A stretch of DNA of 64,000 nucleotides. Origin: Falciphora oryzae (taxonomy: Eukaryota > Ascomycota > Sordariomycetes > Magnaporthales > Magnaporthaceae). Both the position numbers and the translations under genes were made by a program. Where the stretch lies: positions 1 to 64,000 of the forward strand of contig JNVV01000034.1 in assembly GCA_000733355.1 (NCBI GenBank). Direction: 5' to 3'. Numbering within the stretch: the stretch's first letter is position 1; every line of letters starts with the position of its first letter. Under the pieces are notes generated by a model. That model did not search any database. It saw only the letters and a list, made by a program, of their open reading frames with translations, and was not told where the DNA came from. Shown one piece after another: positions 11,388 through 20,777 of this stretch.

Positions 11388-13331
11388 GTGGGCATGCCAT
11401 TAATGCAGGAATTGGCTATGGACCTTTACCCGGCCGAAAGAACTTGGCGTTTCAACCAACGCCCGCGCATTTATCAACTATCCGCACACCAATTCCGAAA
11501 AAAACTCCAAACAAAGGATCGTATATTTGTTTGTTCTATTCGCTTTAACCCTTTTATCGTCCCCGAAAAGGACGATTTGTTCGAGGACCCTCCGGACGAA
11601 CCGCCGGATTTAGGGAACGTCCTTGTGAGCTTCCGAAAGAGCCATTCCGACGTGTTCGACGTCCGCAAGGGAAAAATGCTTCCGAAGCATGGCTACGGCG
11701 ACCATGCCATCGATTTGATCCCGGGCAAAGAGCCCCCGTGGAAGCAGATCTATCACTTGTTTCCCGCCGAGTCCGAAGCGCTCCGGGAGTACTTCGCTAA
11801 TGCCCTCGCACAAGGCATTATCCGCGAATCGCAATCACCCGCAGGAGCACCTGTTATTTTTATCCCTAAAAAGGATGGCACGTTGCGCTTATGCGTCGAT
11901 TACCGAAAGCTAAACGATATTACCATTAAAAACAAAGCACCCCTTCCACTTATTGGGGAAATGCTCGACCGGTTGAACGGCGCCAAATGCTTTTCCAAAA
12001 TCGACCTCGTTAACGCCTATTATCAACTTCGCATTAAAGAGGGCGACGAGTGGAAAACCGCGTTCCGTACCAAATACGGGCATTACGAATACCTCGTGCT
12101 ACCTTTCGGGCTTACCAACGCCCCAGCATCGTTCCAAAGCTATATCAACCGGGCCTTGCGAAGCCTAATGGACGATTTCGTTATCGTCTATTTGGACGAT
12201 ATCCTCATTTATTCCAACAGCGAGGAGGAACACCAGCACCACCTAAAGTTGGTTTTGGATCGATTTCGCGCTTTCGAGCTTTATACCAACCCGAAAAAAT
12301 GCACCTTTTTCCAACAAAAACTTAAGTTCCTAAATTTTATCGTTAATACCGAAAAGCTCAAAATGGACCCTGCGCGAGTCCAGGTCGTCCGCGAATGGAT
12401 CGACCACCCACTTCGCACGTATAGGGATATCCAAATTTTCGTCGGGTTTTGCAACTTCTACCAACGGTTTATCCACGGCTTTTCCCGCATAGCGAAACCT
12501 TTGCACGACCTTTTGCACGGGATGAAAAACGGACGCAAGCCGGGCCAGATAGGCCACCATTGGCAGGAACCCCAGCAGCAGGCGTTCGAGGACCTAATTA
12601 ACGCCTTCACTATTGCACCAATGCTACGGCACTACGACCCGCTTCTACCTTTACGGATGGAAACGGATGCTTCCGACTTTGCTATAGCAGGCATTTTATT
12701 ACAAAAGCACGACGGCCAGTGGCACCTTATAGCTTACTGGTCCCAAAAGTTTAAAGGAGCCGAAATCCGGTACCCTACGTACGATAAGGAACTTTTCGCA
12801 ATAGTGGGAAGTTTTCGCCATTGGCGACATTACCTCGAAGGGGCGCAAACCACGGAGGTGTTTTCGGATTATGAAAATTTAAAGGCTTTTATGAAGCAGG
12901 AGCGTTTAAACGGACGGCAGGCCCGATGGCTGTTACAGTTGGCCCCGTACGATTTCGAGATTAAATACCGGCCAAGGTCCTTAAACCCGGCCGATGCTCC
13001 GTCTCGCCAACCGGACTATATGAACGGTCGGGAGGAAGGACAGGAAACTCTTATTAAGAAGCTTTTGCCGACGTTATCTAATAAGATAAGTCGGAAACAG
13101 GACGTGCCGGATCATAAGCCGCACGAGGACACTGCCAAGGGAGTAACGCCCAATAAGCCTCCCCAGCCAGTGAGCGCAGAGAGCGCACCCAACGAGCGAT
13201 CCCCCGGAAATTTGATTTCTAACCGGCGAAGCGAGCGGGACAGCGTGCGTTTAGCACAACTTACGTTGGCCGACGATCCAGACGCCTTAAGGGTCATCCA
13301 TGCCCTGCAGGTGCAATCTGTCACTCGCTAG
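11388..13331 (+). pseudogene. Element D reverse transcriptase and RNase H, open frame
   Basis: A 647-codon open stretch, internal to the polyprotein, whose first codon is not a true start. Reverse transcriptase blocks: PAGAPVIFIPKKDGTLRLCV, DYRKLNDITIKNKAPLPLI, FSKIDLVNAYYQLRI, LPFGLTNAPASFQ and the intact catalytic VYLDDILIYSN (near 12190). The RNase H domain has intact METDASDFAIAGILLQK (near 12655), YDKELFAIVGSFRHWRHYLEG and the thumb-like RPRSLNPADAPSRQ. A tail rich in Asp, Lys and Pro leads towards integrase. Catalytic residues of both enzymes look complete, unlike in A and C. The stop at its end is one of several in pol. Confidence 0.9.
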
Positions 13332-13346
13332 GAGGCACGTACCGCT

Positions 13347-14760
13347 TTGGATTGGCTTAAAAGCAGCGTACGAGCGGATTCCCCTAAGGAGATCCCAACG
13401 CCGCTAAGGAAATGGATTGGGGACGTACAAAAGCGGGATCCGGCGAGCATGAATTTGCTTAAAAGGCTGACAGAAGTTAAAAAGCCCCGCTTGCCAGTAC
13501 CTGACGTGAAATATACCGCACCGCACCGAGATACTAAAACGACGCTTCGGCAACGAGGAGCATCGTGCTTCCACCTAACTAACGGTAACGAGTTGATTTT
13601 CCGGGGAAGCTAGGTTTACGTCCCTGCAGACGAGGCCTTAAGGACCGAAATCCTAAAACAGTTTTACGATTTCCCGGGAGCCGGTTATTAGGGCGTAGCC
13701 AAAACCTTAAATCTAATTTAGCGCTTTTTTTGGTAGGATGGGGTTAAAGGGGATGTTATTGCATACGTAGCATCGTGCCCTTAGTGCTAAGGGAAAGCGA
13801 TTTATCGTCACAAGCCCTACGGCAAATTTAAACCCCTGCCGCCGCCAAAGGACGGGCAGCCTATAAAAAAGATTTTTTTGGATTGGGTAACCGGCCTACC
13901 TGAAAGCAGGACGGCGAGCGGTCAGGTCTTTAACGCGATTCTCGTCGTCGTGTGCCGGTTAACCAAATACGTGGTCCTTATACCTACACGAGCTGATACA
14001 AGCGCTGGGCAATTCGCAAAACTGTTTTTCGAGCGTATCGAATGCGTGTTCGGCACTTTTAAAAGCATCGTTAGCAACCGGGATAGCCGTATCACCAGTG
14101 CCTTTTGGGAGGAGGTGTGCAAGCACCAAATTATTAAAAGACGCATATCGACCGCCTACCATCCTTAAACGGACGGGCAAACGGAAGTCCTAAATCGTGT
14201 AATCGAGGACTACCTTCGCAGTTACTGCGCCGGTTCGGAAAATTCCTGGGCATTATTGTTACCGTTAGCAGCGTACGCCTATAACAACAGCCGGAATTTT
14301 ACCACAGGGCACTCGCCTTTTTACTTCCTATACGGATCGGATTGCGAGATGCGGATTGATATCGCGGACGATATCCCTAAAGGGAGGGTACCCGCAGCGA
14401 AAAACCGCATCGAACGACTCCACGCACTGCGTAAAAAGCTAAAAGAAACGTTACTGCAAGCACAGGAACGGTCAGCTAAGTATTACAACAGGAACCACAC
14501 CCCTATGCAGTTCGCAGTTGGAAATTTGGTAAAGTTATCCACGAAAAATCTGCGGTTGAAAAATAAAAAGTTAGCACCCAGATGGATCGGCCCTTTTCGG
14601 ATCACCGAACGCATCGGTTAGCAGGCCTACCGATTAGCACTTCCCGAGCACCACCGCCGTTTGCACGACGTTTTCCCTATGCAGTACCTCGAACGGTATA
14701 CTGCCAGAAAGCAAGGAGACGAGGTGCCGCTACCTATGCCAGAGTACGAGGACGACTAAG
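13347..14760 (+). pseudogene. Element D integrase
   Basis: N-terminal zinc region near 13660-13800 (GAGYxGVAKTLNL...VASCPxCxGKAIYRHKPYG) has several stops. The catalytic core has FLDWVTGLPES (first Asp, near 13878), SIVSNRDSRITSAFW near 14065, where the usual SDRGS motif has become SNRDS (second catalytic Asp to Asn), and TDGQTEVLNRVIEDYL (Glu kept, near 14170). The C-terminal part has GPFRITERIG and the HDVFPMQYLERY motif. Stops at about 13612, 13690, 13720, 14166 and 14620 break it. Integration activity is not expected. Confidence 0.85.
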
Positions 14761-14780
14761 AAAAATGGGAAGTCGAAGAA

Positions 14781-14990
14781 GTGCGAGACGAGGGCCACAT
14801 TAAGGGCAAGAAGTACTACCTGGTCAAATGGAAGGACTGGCCGGCAGAGTATAACACCTGGGAGCCGGAGGAGCACCTCCAAGGCGCCCCTGCGAGAGTA
14901 CGAGCCTTTCAAAAGGCCCGGAACCGAAGGGACCAAGGGATCCGTAAGCTCCAGGACGTAGAGCCAAGTAGTGAAGGAGAGGACCCCTGA
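14781..14990 (+). pseudogene. Element D chromodomain
   Basis: Reads EGHIKGKKYYLVKWKDWPAE, then YNTWEPEEHL, a textbook chromodomain with the aromatic residues Y, W and W in place. In chromoviral gypsy integrases this C-terminal module guides insertion to particular chromatin. It is followed by an acidic tail and the polypurine tract. Free of stops, but separated from the integrase core by a TAA at about 14758. Confidence 0.9.
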
Positions 14991-15149
14991 GGATCGCTAA
15001 GTTGGTTATCCTTTTCCAAGGGTTTTACTGGAGACCAGCGCCCACCCCTAGGCGAAGGAAAAGACGGTTAACGCCCTTGCGAGTCCACGAAGACTTGTCG
15101 TTGCACCAGGAAAAGGAAGGGAAGGTTGGAGGCCGAGGACAGCCTTTTT

Positions 15150-15163
15150 AGAGGGGGGATAGT
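15150..15163 (+). other. Element D polypurine tract
   Basis: AGAGGGGGGATAGT directly before the TG of the 3' LTR, the expected site for plus-strand DNA priming. Confidence 0.85.
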
Positions 15164-15666
15164 TGTAACACCCGTCGACCCAACGCGCCCGCGGGCGCGA
15201 TATCAGCCAGCCACGCTCACGCCCTCGCCCGCCAACGGCTTTGGCGATTAGCACCCGCCAACCCAACGCGACCGCGAGCATGATATCCGCCAGCTAATAG
15301 GGTGGCGCATGCGACGTACTGTTTTAGGAGAGTCAAATCCAAGGGGTTGTGACACGCTGGTACAAAGGGATCCCTACATGACACATCTAAACCCCGAAGC
15401 GTTGATTCGGGACGGAGCATATCCAGACCCGTACGGGCGCCGCGGGGAAGAAGGCATGCCGACGGCAGGCCGACGGCAGCCGAAGGACTGTGTATAAGAA
15501 GGGCCCGAAGGACCTCCTGTAAAGGGGGTTTGGAGGGCAAGCAATCGTTTTCTGTTTCTCATCATTATACACTTGTTAAGCCTCGCACTGATAAACCGCT
15601 GAACCTTTGAGATCCCCTTTCCCTACAGGCGTGACCCTTTCCCTTAGGGGGCCACAGTCTGTTACA
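15164..15666 (+). repeat. Element D 3' LTR
   Basis: 503 bp, TG...CA, followed by the AGCAC target repeat. Its sequence keeps G at most sites where the 5' LTR has A, so it is closer to the ancestral state. It has a few T residues where the 5' copy keeps C. Confidence 0.95.
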
Positions 15667-15671
15667 AGCAC

Positions 15672-16900
15672 CGTAGGCGCAAGTTCCGTATTCCCGACGT
15701 GCTTAAAGATAAGGCCCTTAAAAAAGACACCGAGCTGGCTACGCCCAAGACGAACGGCGTTTGCTACGCCTGCGGCGGATAAAGTCATTTAGCTCGAAAC
15801 TGCTAGGAAAAAAAAAATCGCCGCAATTTTCCGCCGCTTCGAAGCAAAAAAAGCACTATTTAACGAGGAAAGCGATTCGAGCACCAGCAAGTCAATCTCA
15901 TCGTGCTCGGTATGCGAATCGAAAAACTAAATAAACCGCCGGAAGTTTCTTTAGCGGTCCAAATGCCTAATATAGCTAGGATCGGTAATAAAAGTTAACC
16001 CTTTTTCCTTTTTAAAGCGCAGCTTTAACGCAGCGGTTTTAAAATCGATTTTAAAGCACTTTATAACATTGGAGCCATAGCCCACCTCTTTACTAGCTAT
16101 AAAGCAGCCGCTTTTGCTAAAAAGCACTTTGAAGCCGAGGTTAAACGGTTGTTTCGACTTATTGCCTTTTCCGATTTCCGTAATCTCCTAATAACAAATG
16201 TAACCCATATCCTTATCGCCATTTTCGAAATAAACGGCCGCCGTTTCGTTAATTAAAAGTTTTAGATCGCAAATATTGGTTACGATATTTTTATAGGATT
16301 GCTTTAGCTAGCAAAAAAAAACCTTTTCCTCCGCTTATTAAAGCGGGAAATTATTTAGCCCGACGCTTTGCCTAATAACACCAAGTTTTCCCCGGCTATT
16401 ACCATTTCCCCGTTTAACGGTCGCTTTAACGCCGTAGCCTAACGTAATGCCTAACGGCGAAATCGCTTAATAGACCAGCAAGTTAAAAAAAACGTTAGTC
16501 GCACTAAATTTAGGCCATCCTTACTAACCCGGAACGGTAACGGCAATTTCGATCGCACCTTAAATTAGTAACCTTCTCCCTCCCCCCGCTAACGGAAATC
16601 CAGGTTTTTTAAGCCTAAATTAAAAACGACCCCCGCTAAAAGAAGTAGAAGTTTTTGCCTTTTCCGAACGCCCCAATTCCTTTCGAAAGCCCCGAATTTA
16701 CCGCTAAAATCCAGGCAATTTCGGTTAAACCCTAGCGAACCTTTTTTAGCCAGCCGATTCCCTTTCCCGTTAACGAAAACCATAAGCATATTGAATTTGT
16801 CCGAAACCTAATTCCCCCGAAAATTGCTCATTTAAAAAGGTTCTTTTCCAAAAAAGCTTCCACCAAACTTCCACCGAATCGACCTAGGCACGACGTAATC
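15672..16900 (+). pseudogene. Element C gag end and protease
   Basis: The C reading resumes after D with a basic region and a CCHC knuckle near 15760-15805 (CYACGGxSHLARNC, with a TAA at the place of Gln). A protease-like segment follows: ALYNIGAIAHLF near 16060, where ALVDSGA is usual, so the active Asp is Asn, then YDIFIGLL near 16290. From about 16400 to 16900 the reading is a stop-rich linker of pol. AT content is raised and almost every change fits C-to-T/G-to-A. No functional product. Confidence 0.65.
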
Positions 16901-18280
16901 CTTAAGCTGGAAAAACCTTTAAAAGGATCGCCGCCTACCTACCGGACACCTTTTTCGATGCTCCCATTCGAAAAACAAACCACCGACGAACTTTTCGCTT
17001 TCGGTTTTATTAAGCCCTATATGGCCGATAAACTTGCTCCAAACCTTTTCGTCCCGAAACCACATTCAAACGAACGGCGTTTTTGTTAAAACTATCGCTA
17101 GGTAAACAAATTTTTTAAATCCCGCTTCGTTTTAGCACCCGACGTTAACGGTACGATTTCCAAATATAGCAAAGCTAAAAAACTGTTTAAAGTCGACATT
17201 ATCCGCGCGTTTAACCGATTGTTGATGTCGGTAGAGTTACGGTATTTGACGGCTTTCCGGATACGCTAAAGGACATTTTAGTAAAAAATCCTCCCTTTCG
17301 GACTTAAGGTCGGCCCAGCTTAGTAGTAAGCGTTTATTAACGCCCAATTAAACGAGCTTTTAAACGTTTTCGCGAACGCGTACGCTAACGACGTCCTAAT
17401 TTATTCGGAAAAGTTTAACGAAGCTACGCATTAGGCTTATATCGAAAAGGTTATTTACCGGTTAAACCAAACCCACCTTTAAGGAGATATTAAAAAAAGC
17501 CGGTTTAATACCACAATATTAAAATACCTAGGTTTAGTTATCGAAATCGGCCAAAGCGTCCGGATAAACCCCACTAAAATAGCCGCTATTACCAACTGGA
17601 AATTCGAGGACTTTACTAATAAATTTGCAGTTAAATCCTTCCTCGGATTATGCAATTACGTGCGAATATTTTATTACCACGCGAACGACGGTGCCGAACC
17701 TTTAACACGTTTCCTTAAAAAAAACGCCACTTTCGAAATGGGGCTTAAATAAAAGGGCGCTTTTAAAAAAATAAAAAAGCTAGCTACTAAAGCCCCGGTT
17801 TTAGCGTTTTTTACCCCGGAATTTCCGATACGAATTAAAACTAACGCGTTACGTAACGCCATAGGAGGAGTTGTTTAGCAACAACAAAAAAACGGGATTT
17901 GGAAACTAATGGGTTACTTTAATAAAACCATATTTCCAATTAAACGAACGTACCCGATCCAAAATCGAAAACTCCTCGCCGTTATTTAAACGCTCAAGCA
18001 TTTCGAAACTAAATTATGGGGATCGAAAATCACTATCGTTACGGATTATTAAGCCTTCGTTCATTTTATAACCAAATAAAAGCTTAATGTCCGCCAAATA
18101 AGGTGGAGCACATATTTCGCTAATTTCAACTACTAATTCCAATACTACCGAAGCTAAAAGAATGTTATTGCCAATGCCTTATCCCGGAAAACGGTCGAAT
18201 CGCCCACGGTTAAAGCTCGAAAAGCAAAGGAGCGTTTCTTTACGCTCGTTCCCCCTAAGAAAGTTTTAGGTCCAGCTTTA
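16900..18280 (+). pseudogene. Element C reverse transcriptase and RNase H
   Basis: RT is recognisable from about 17280 (AFINAQLNELLNVF, then AYANDVLIYSEKF near 17381, the YxDD box with its first Asp changed to Asn) and FLGLCNYVRIFYYHAND near 17640. RNase H follows with IRIKTNALRNAIGGVV near 17830, where ETDAS is usual (Glu-to-Lys, Asp-to-Asn), GYFNKTIFPIKRTYPI and an ANALSRKT end near 18170. Upstream of 17280 the frame is broken and the fingers domain is hard to follow. Clearly inactive. Confidence 0.7.
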
Positions 18281-18283
18281 GAA

Positions 18284-19870
18284 ATGCCTAAAACTATTTC
18301 GGCCCAAATCCAAACAATCACTTCAACATTTCAAAATATCCACGGAGCCGACCTCGCTAAACTCGTGCGACTCGAAAACACTCGGCAAAATCTAGGTTAC
18401 CAAAAAGGCCAACTTGTGGTACCGCCCCTAACGATAAACGGAAAAATTGCTTTTCGCACCGCGCTTATCCACGAAGCCTACGCCCCCCCGATTTTCGCCC
18501 ACGGCGGTCAGAACAAAACTATCCGCCTCTTTAAAAGGGACTATTTTTAGGAAGGCATAAATAAAAACGTCCGCCGATATATTAACAATTGCCACGAATG
18601 CCACCGCAATAAATCCAAACATAACAAAACACCTAGCTTGTTACATCCACTGCCCGTCCTTAAAATCGTTTAGGAACAAATCGCTATCGATAGCAAAAAC
18701 ATACCGAAGGACGACCACGGCTACGACTACGTTTAGGTCTTCGTTTGCAAATTTAACAGAATTAAATGCACGCTTCCAAACCACAAAACCGATACCGCCG
18801 AAATCCTCGCGATGCGGTATTACCGGCAGCTATACCGTATTTTAAATTGCCCCTCCGTCTGGCTGTTAAACAACGCAAATCCTTTTATTTTTAAGTTCTT
18901 CGCCAAACTTAACAAACTTACAGGCACGAAGCACCGTTACGGCAGCGCCCTTTATCCGCAAACTTAAAGCGTAATTAAAATTACCAATACTAAACTAAAC
19001 CAACAATTACGGTTTTACGTGGACAAATACCAAAAGCAATAAAGCGTGCACCTTCCCGCCTTTAACTTTACCCATAACGCCGCATAGCACTCGTCCTTAG
19101 GCATGGCCCCTTTAAAGGTCCTGCTAGGCTGCGAACCCCGGAATCCGCTATTTTAAAAACTGCCTCCAACCGACGTCGAAAACGAACGACAGCAAAAAGC
19201 CTTAAAGCTGGTAAACCAAACCAAAGCCGTGCAAAATCTGGCTTATAGCAACGCATTAGCCGCGCAAAAAGCCTAAAAAATCCAAGCCAACAAAAAGCGA
19301 CGCCCGGTAAACTTCAAAGTCGGCGACTCGGTATTTGTTCGGAAAAAGGGTTTCATAACTGCAACGCCTACAACCCGTTTAAACTTTTAGTACGCCGGCC
19401 CATAAAAGGTGTTAAAAAAACGAAGCCACAATTTCGTCCTTAAGGTGCTACCGGGATATAAGGGCTTGAATCTTTTCCACGCAAATCGACTTCGCAAATC
19501 TCCGAACGACCCGCTACCGCAACAGCATCAAAAGCCGGAACCCCCAAAGGATATTAACGGCGAGCCAAAATGGGAAATCGATAGGGTATTAGCATCCCGG
19601 GTCACCGGTAAAGCAAAAAAGCTGCAATACCAAGTTAGCTAAAAAAGATACGACCCTAACGACGAATGGTATTTGGCAAAAAACTTTAAAAACGCTGCCA
19701 CCGCGTTAGAAACGTTCCACCTAACATACCCAAAGGCCGCAAAACCGCCGGTTAACCTGCAAAACTGGATTAAAGCGGCAGCAGAAAACGTGCATCCGGA
19801 GGATCAGGACAATAACAACGTGGCAAAACATGCGGGAGTAACAAAAAAAAGGCCAACACGACACAGATAA
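18284..19870 (+). pseudogene. Element C integrase and chromodomain
   Basis: The zinc-binding region HGGQNKTIRLFKRDYF...YINNCHECHRNK (18500-18615) is intact apart from one stop. In the core the first Asp is kept (EQIAIDSKNIP, near 18680). The second is Asn (WLLNNANPFIFKFF, near 18865) and the Glu is Lys (SVIKITNTKL, near 18970). The C-terminus has the VNFKVGDSVFVRKK motif (near 19310) and a chromodomain (EPKWEIDRVLASRV...QYQVSxKRYDPNDEWYLA, 19565-19690) with one TAA at the usual Trp. It is followed by the purine tract before the 3' LTR. Confidence 0.8.
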
Positions 19871-19905
19871 AGCCTCGAGCACCGCGTACGCGATACTCGG
19901 GCTTG

Positions 19906-19916
19906 AAAAGGGGTAG
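19906..19916 (+). other. Element C polypurine tract
   Basis: AAAAGGGGTAG immediately before the TG of the 3' LTR. Confidence 0.75.
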
Positions 19917-20132
19917 TGTAACGCCCCAAGGCAGTTCACCGCACGCCGCAGGCATCCACGTAAGCACGCGTCACGAAATAGCTCGTGCGATAAAACGCCG
20001 CACCGCTTTTTCTACCGCATCGCGCCTTCAGCGCGCCGCGCCTTTCTTCCCTATTTCCTCCCCATAAAAAAGTCTTCAGTCCATAGCATCAATTGCACCT
20101 GGCTGCGAAGCCTACGCTCCCTAATCGTGACA
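19917..20132 (+). repeat. Element C 3' LTR
   Basis: 216 bp, TGTAACGCCCC...TCGTGACA, followed by the TGTCC target repeat. It shares all but about ten positions with 7629-7844, all transitions. Confidence 0.9.
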
Positions 20133-20137
20133 TGTCC

Positions 20138-20491
20138 CTTATCGAACCCTACCGCTTTAGCATTCAAGCACGACCTGACCCTGACCAGGTATTGCGGGAG
20201 GCCCCCTCGGTTATAGGAGATTTCGTTGTAAAAAAGGTTATGGATTCCATGGATACAAGCGGGAAGGTTCGTTACTTTATCCGATGGGAAGATTACCTAC
20301 GAAAAAAGGATTGGACGTGGGAACCTTGGGAGCACTTCGATACCGACGGATTTAAACAACACGTTGTTGCCTTTTATCGGCTCAACCCCGATAAGCTTAG
20401 GGACCCCCGCGTGCCACAAGATATAGGCACGGCCGCATCCTTTAAGCGGGTTTCAAAAGGTTTCGAGACGCGCCCTAGGAAGAGGAGGATA
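20138..20491 (+). pseudogene. Element A integrase C-terminus with chromodomain
   Basis: Reading resumes after C with LIEPYRFSIQARP, completing the HVSLIEPYR junction, then VIGDFVVKKVMDSMD and VRYFIRWEDYLRKKDWTWEP, a chromodomain (20217-20345) with all its aromatic positions. The stretch is open for about 110 codons and ends in a purine tract (AGGAAGAGGAGGATAG, 20477-20492) before the LTR. Confidence 0.85.
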
Positions 20492-20492
20492 G

Positions 20493-20777
20493 TGTCACAC
20501 GGAAGAACTTGTGGACTCACCTAATCGGCCCCACAGAAGGTCCGGGAACCGGTATAGGTGCCTAACGGCCCCGAGGCCCAAAGGCCGAAGGCCGGAGGGG
20601 CAGTGTGAATCATGTATTCGATACTTCGCACGGATCACAGGGTGGTTTATATAAACCCTGCCATCTCCTATGTCTTCCATGAGAGATTCCTTCTTCCTCA
20701 AGCATCTCTTGAGCCCATAGAAAGATTATCTGCAATATAGAGATCCTTCTCCAAGCCGTCTTTGACCCCTTGTTACA
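20493..20777 (+). repeat. Element A 3' LTR
   Basis: 285 bp, TGTCACACGG...CCTTGTTACA. The polypurine tract is directly upstream. It contains TATATAAA at 20648-20655. Its inverted copy is at 21692-21976 and part of it is at 1-161. The right flank (AACGG) belongs to the pogo transposon remnant, so A inserted into, or was joined to, that transposon. No matching left flank is available. Confidence 0.9.

Larger units (their letters stand above)
9100..15666 (+). mobile_element. Complete chromodomain retrotransposon D nested in C
   Basis: 503-bp LTRs at 9100-9602 and 15164-15666 flank gag, protease, RT/RNase H, integrase and a chromodomain. The 5-bp repeat AGCAC at 9095-9099 and 15667-15671 is the target duplication, and the C gag reading continues across it. 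D is the youngest and least damaged of the three nested elements, and a 1.9-kb part of pol is fully open. Candidate TATA box, self-complementary primer site and polypurine tract are all in the expected places. Confidence 0.95.
7629..20132 (+). mobile_element. Complete Ty3/gypsy retrotransposon C nested in A
   Basis: Two 216-bp LTRs (7629-7844 and 19917-20132), both TG...CA, enclose gag, protease, RT, RNase H, integrase and a chromodomain. The same 5-bp TGTCC lies at 7624-7628 and 20133-20137, giving the target duplication and proving insertion into element A. The two LTRs differ by about ten transitions by eye. The internal region is heavily RIP-damaged. C is interrupted by element D (9100-15666). 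Confidence 0.9.
2290..20777 (+). mobile_element. Ty3/gypsy chromodomain retrotransposon A, host of nested insertions
   Basis: Order on the plus strand is gag (2350-3650), protease (3714-4001), reverse transcriptase (4270-4945), RNase H (5181-5640), integrase (6480-7628), chromodomain (20138-20491), purine tract and 3' LTR. This order, with integrase after RNase H, is Ty3/gypsy. The element is split by a solo LTR (5831-6456) and by element C (7629-20132). Reading resumes after C across the duplicated TGTCC in the expected HNAFHVS-LIEPYR junction. No 5' LTR is found upstream of 2300, so the left end is lost or rearranged. Numerous TGG-to-TAG changes mark RIP. Confidence 0.85.
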
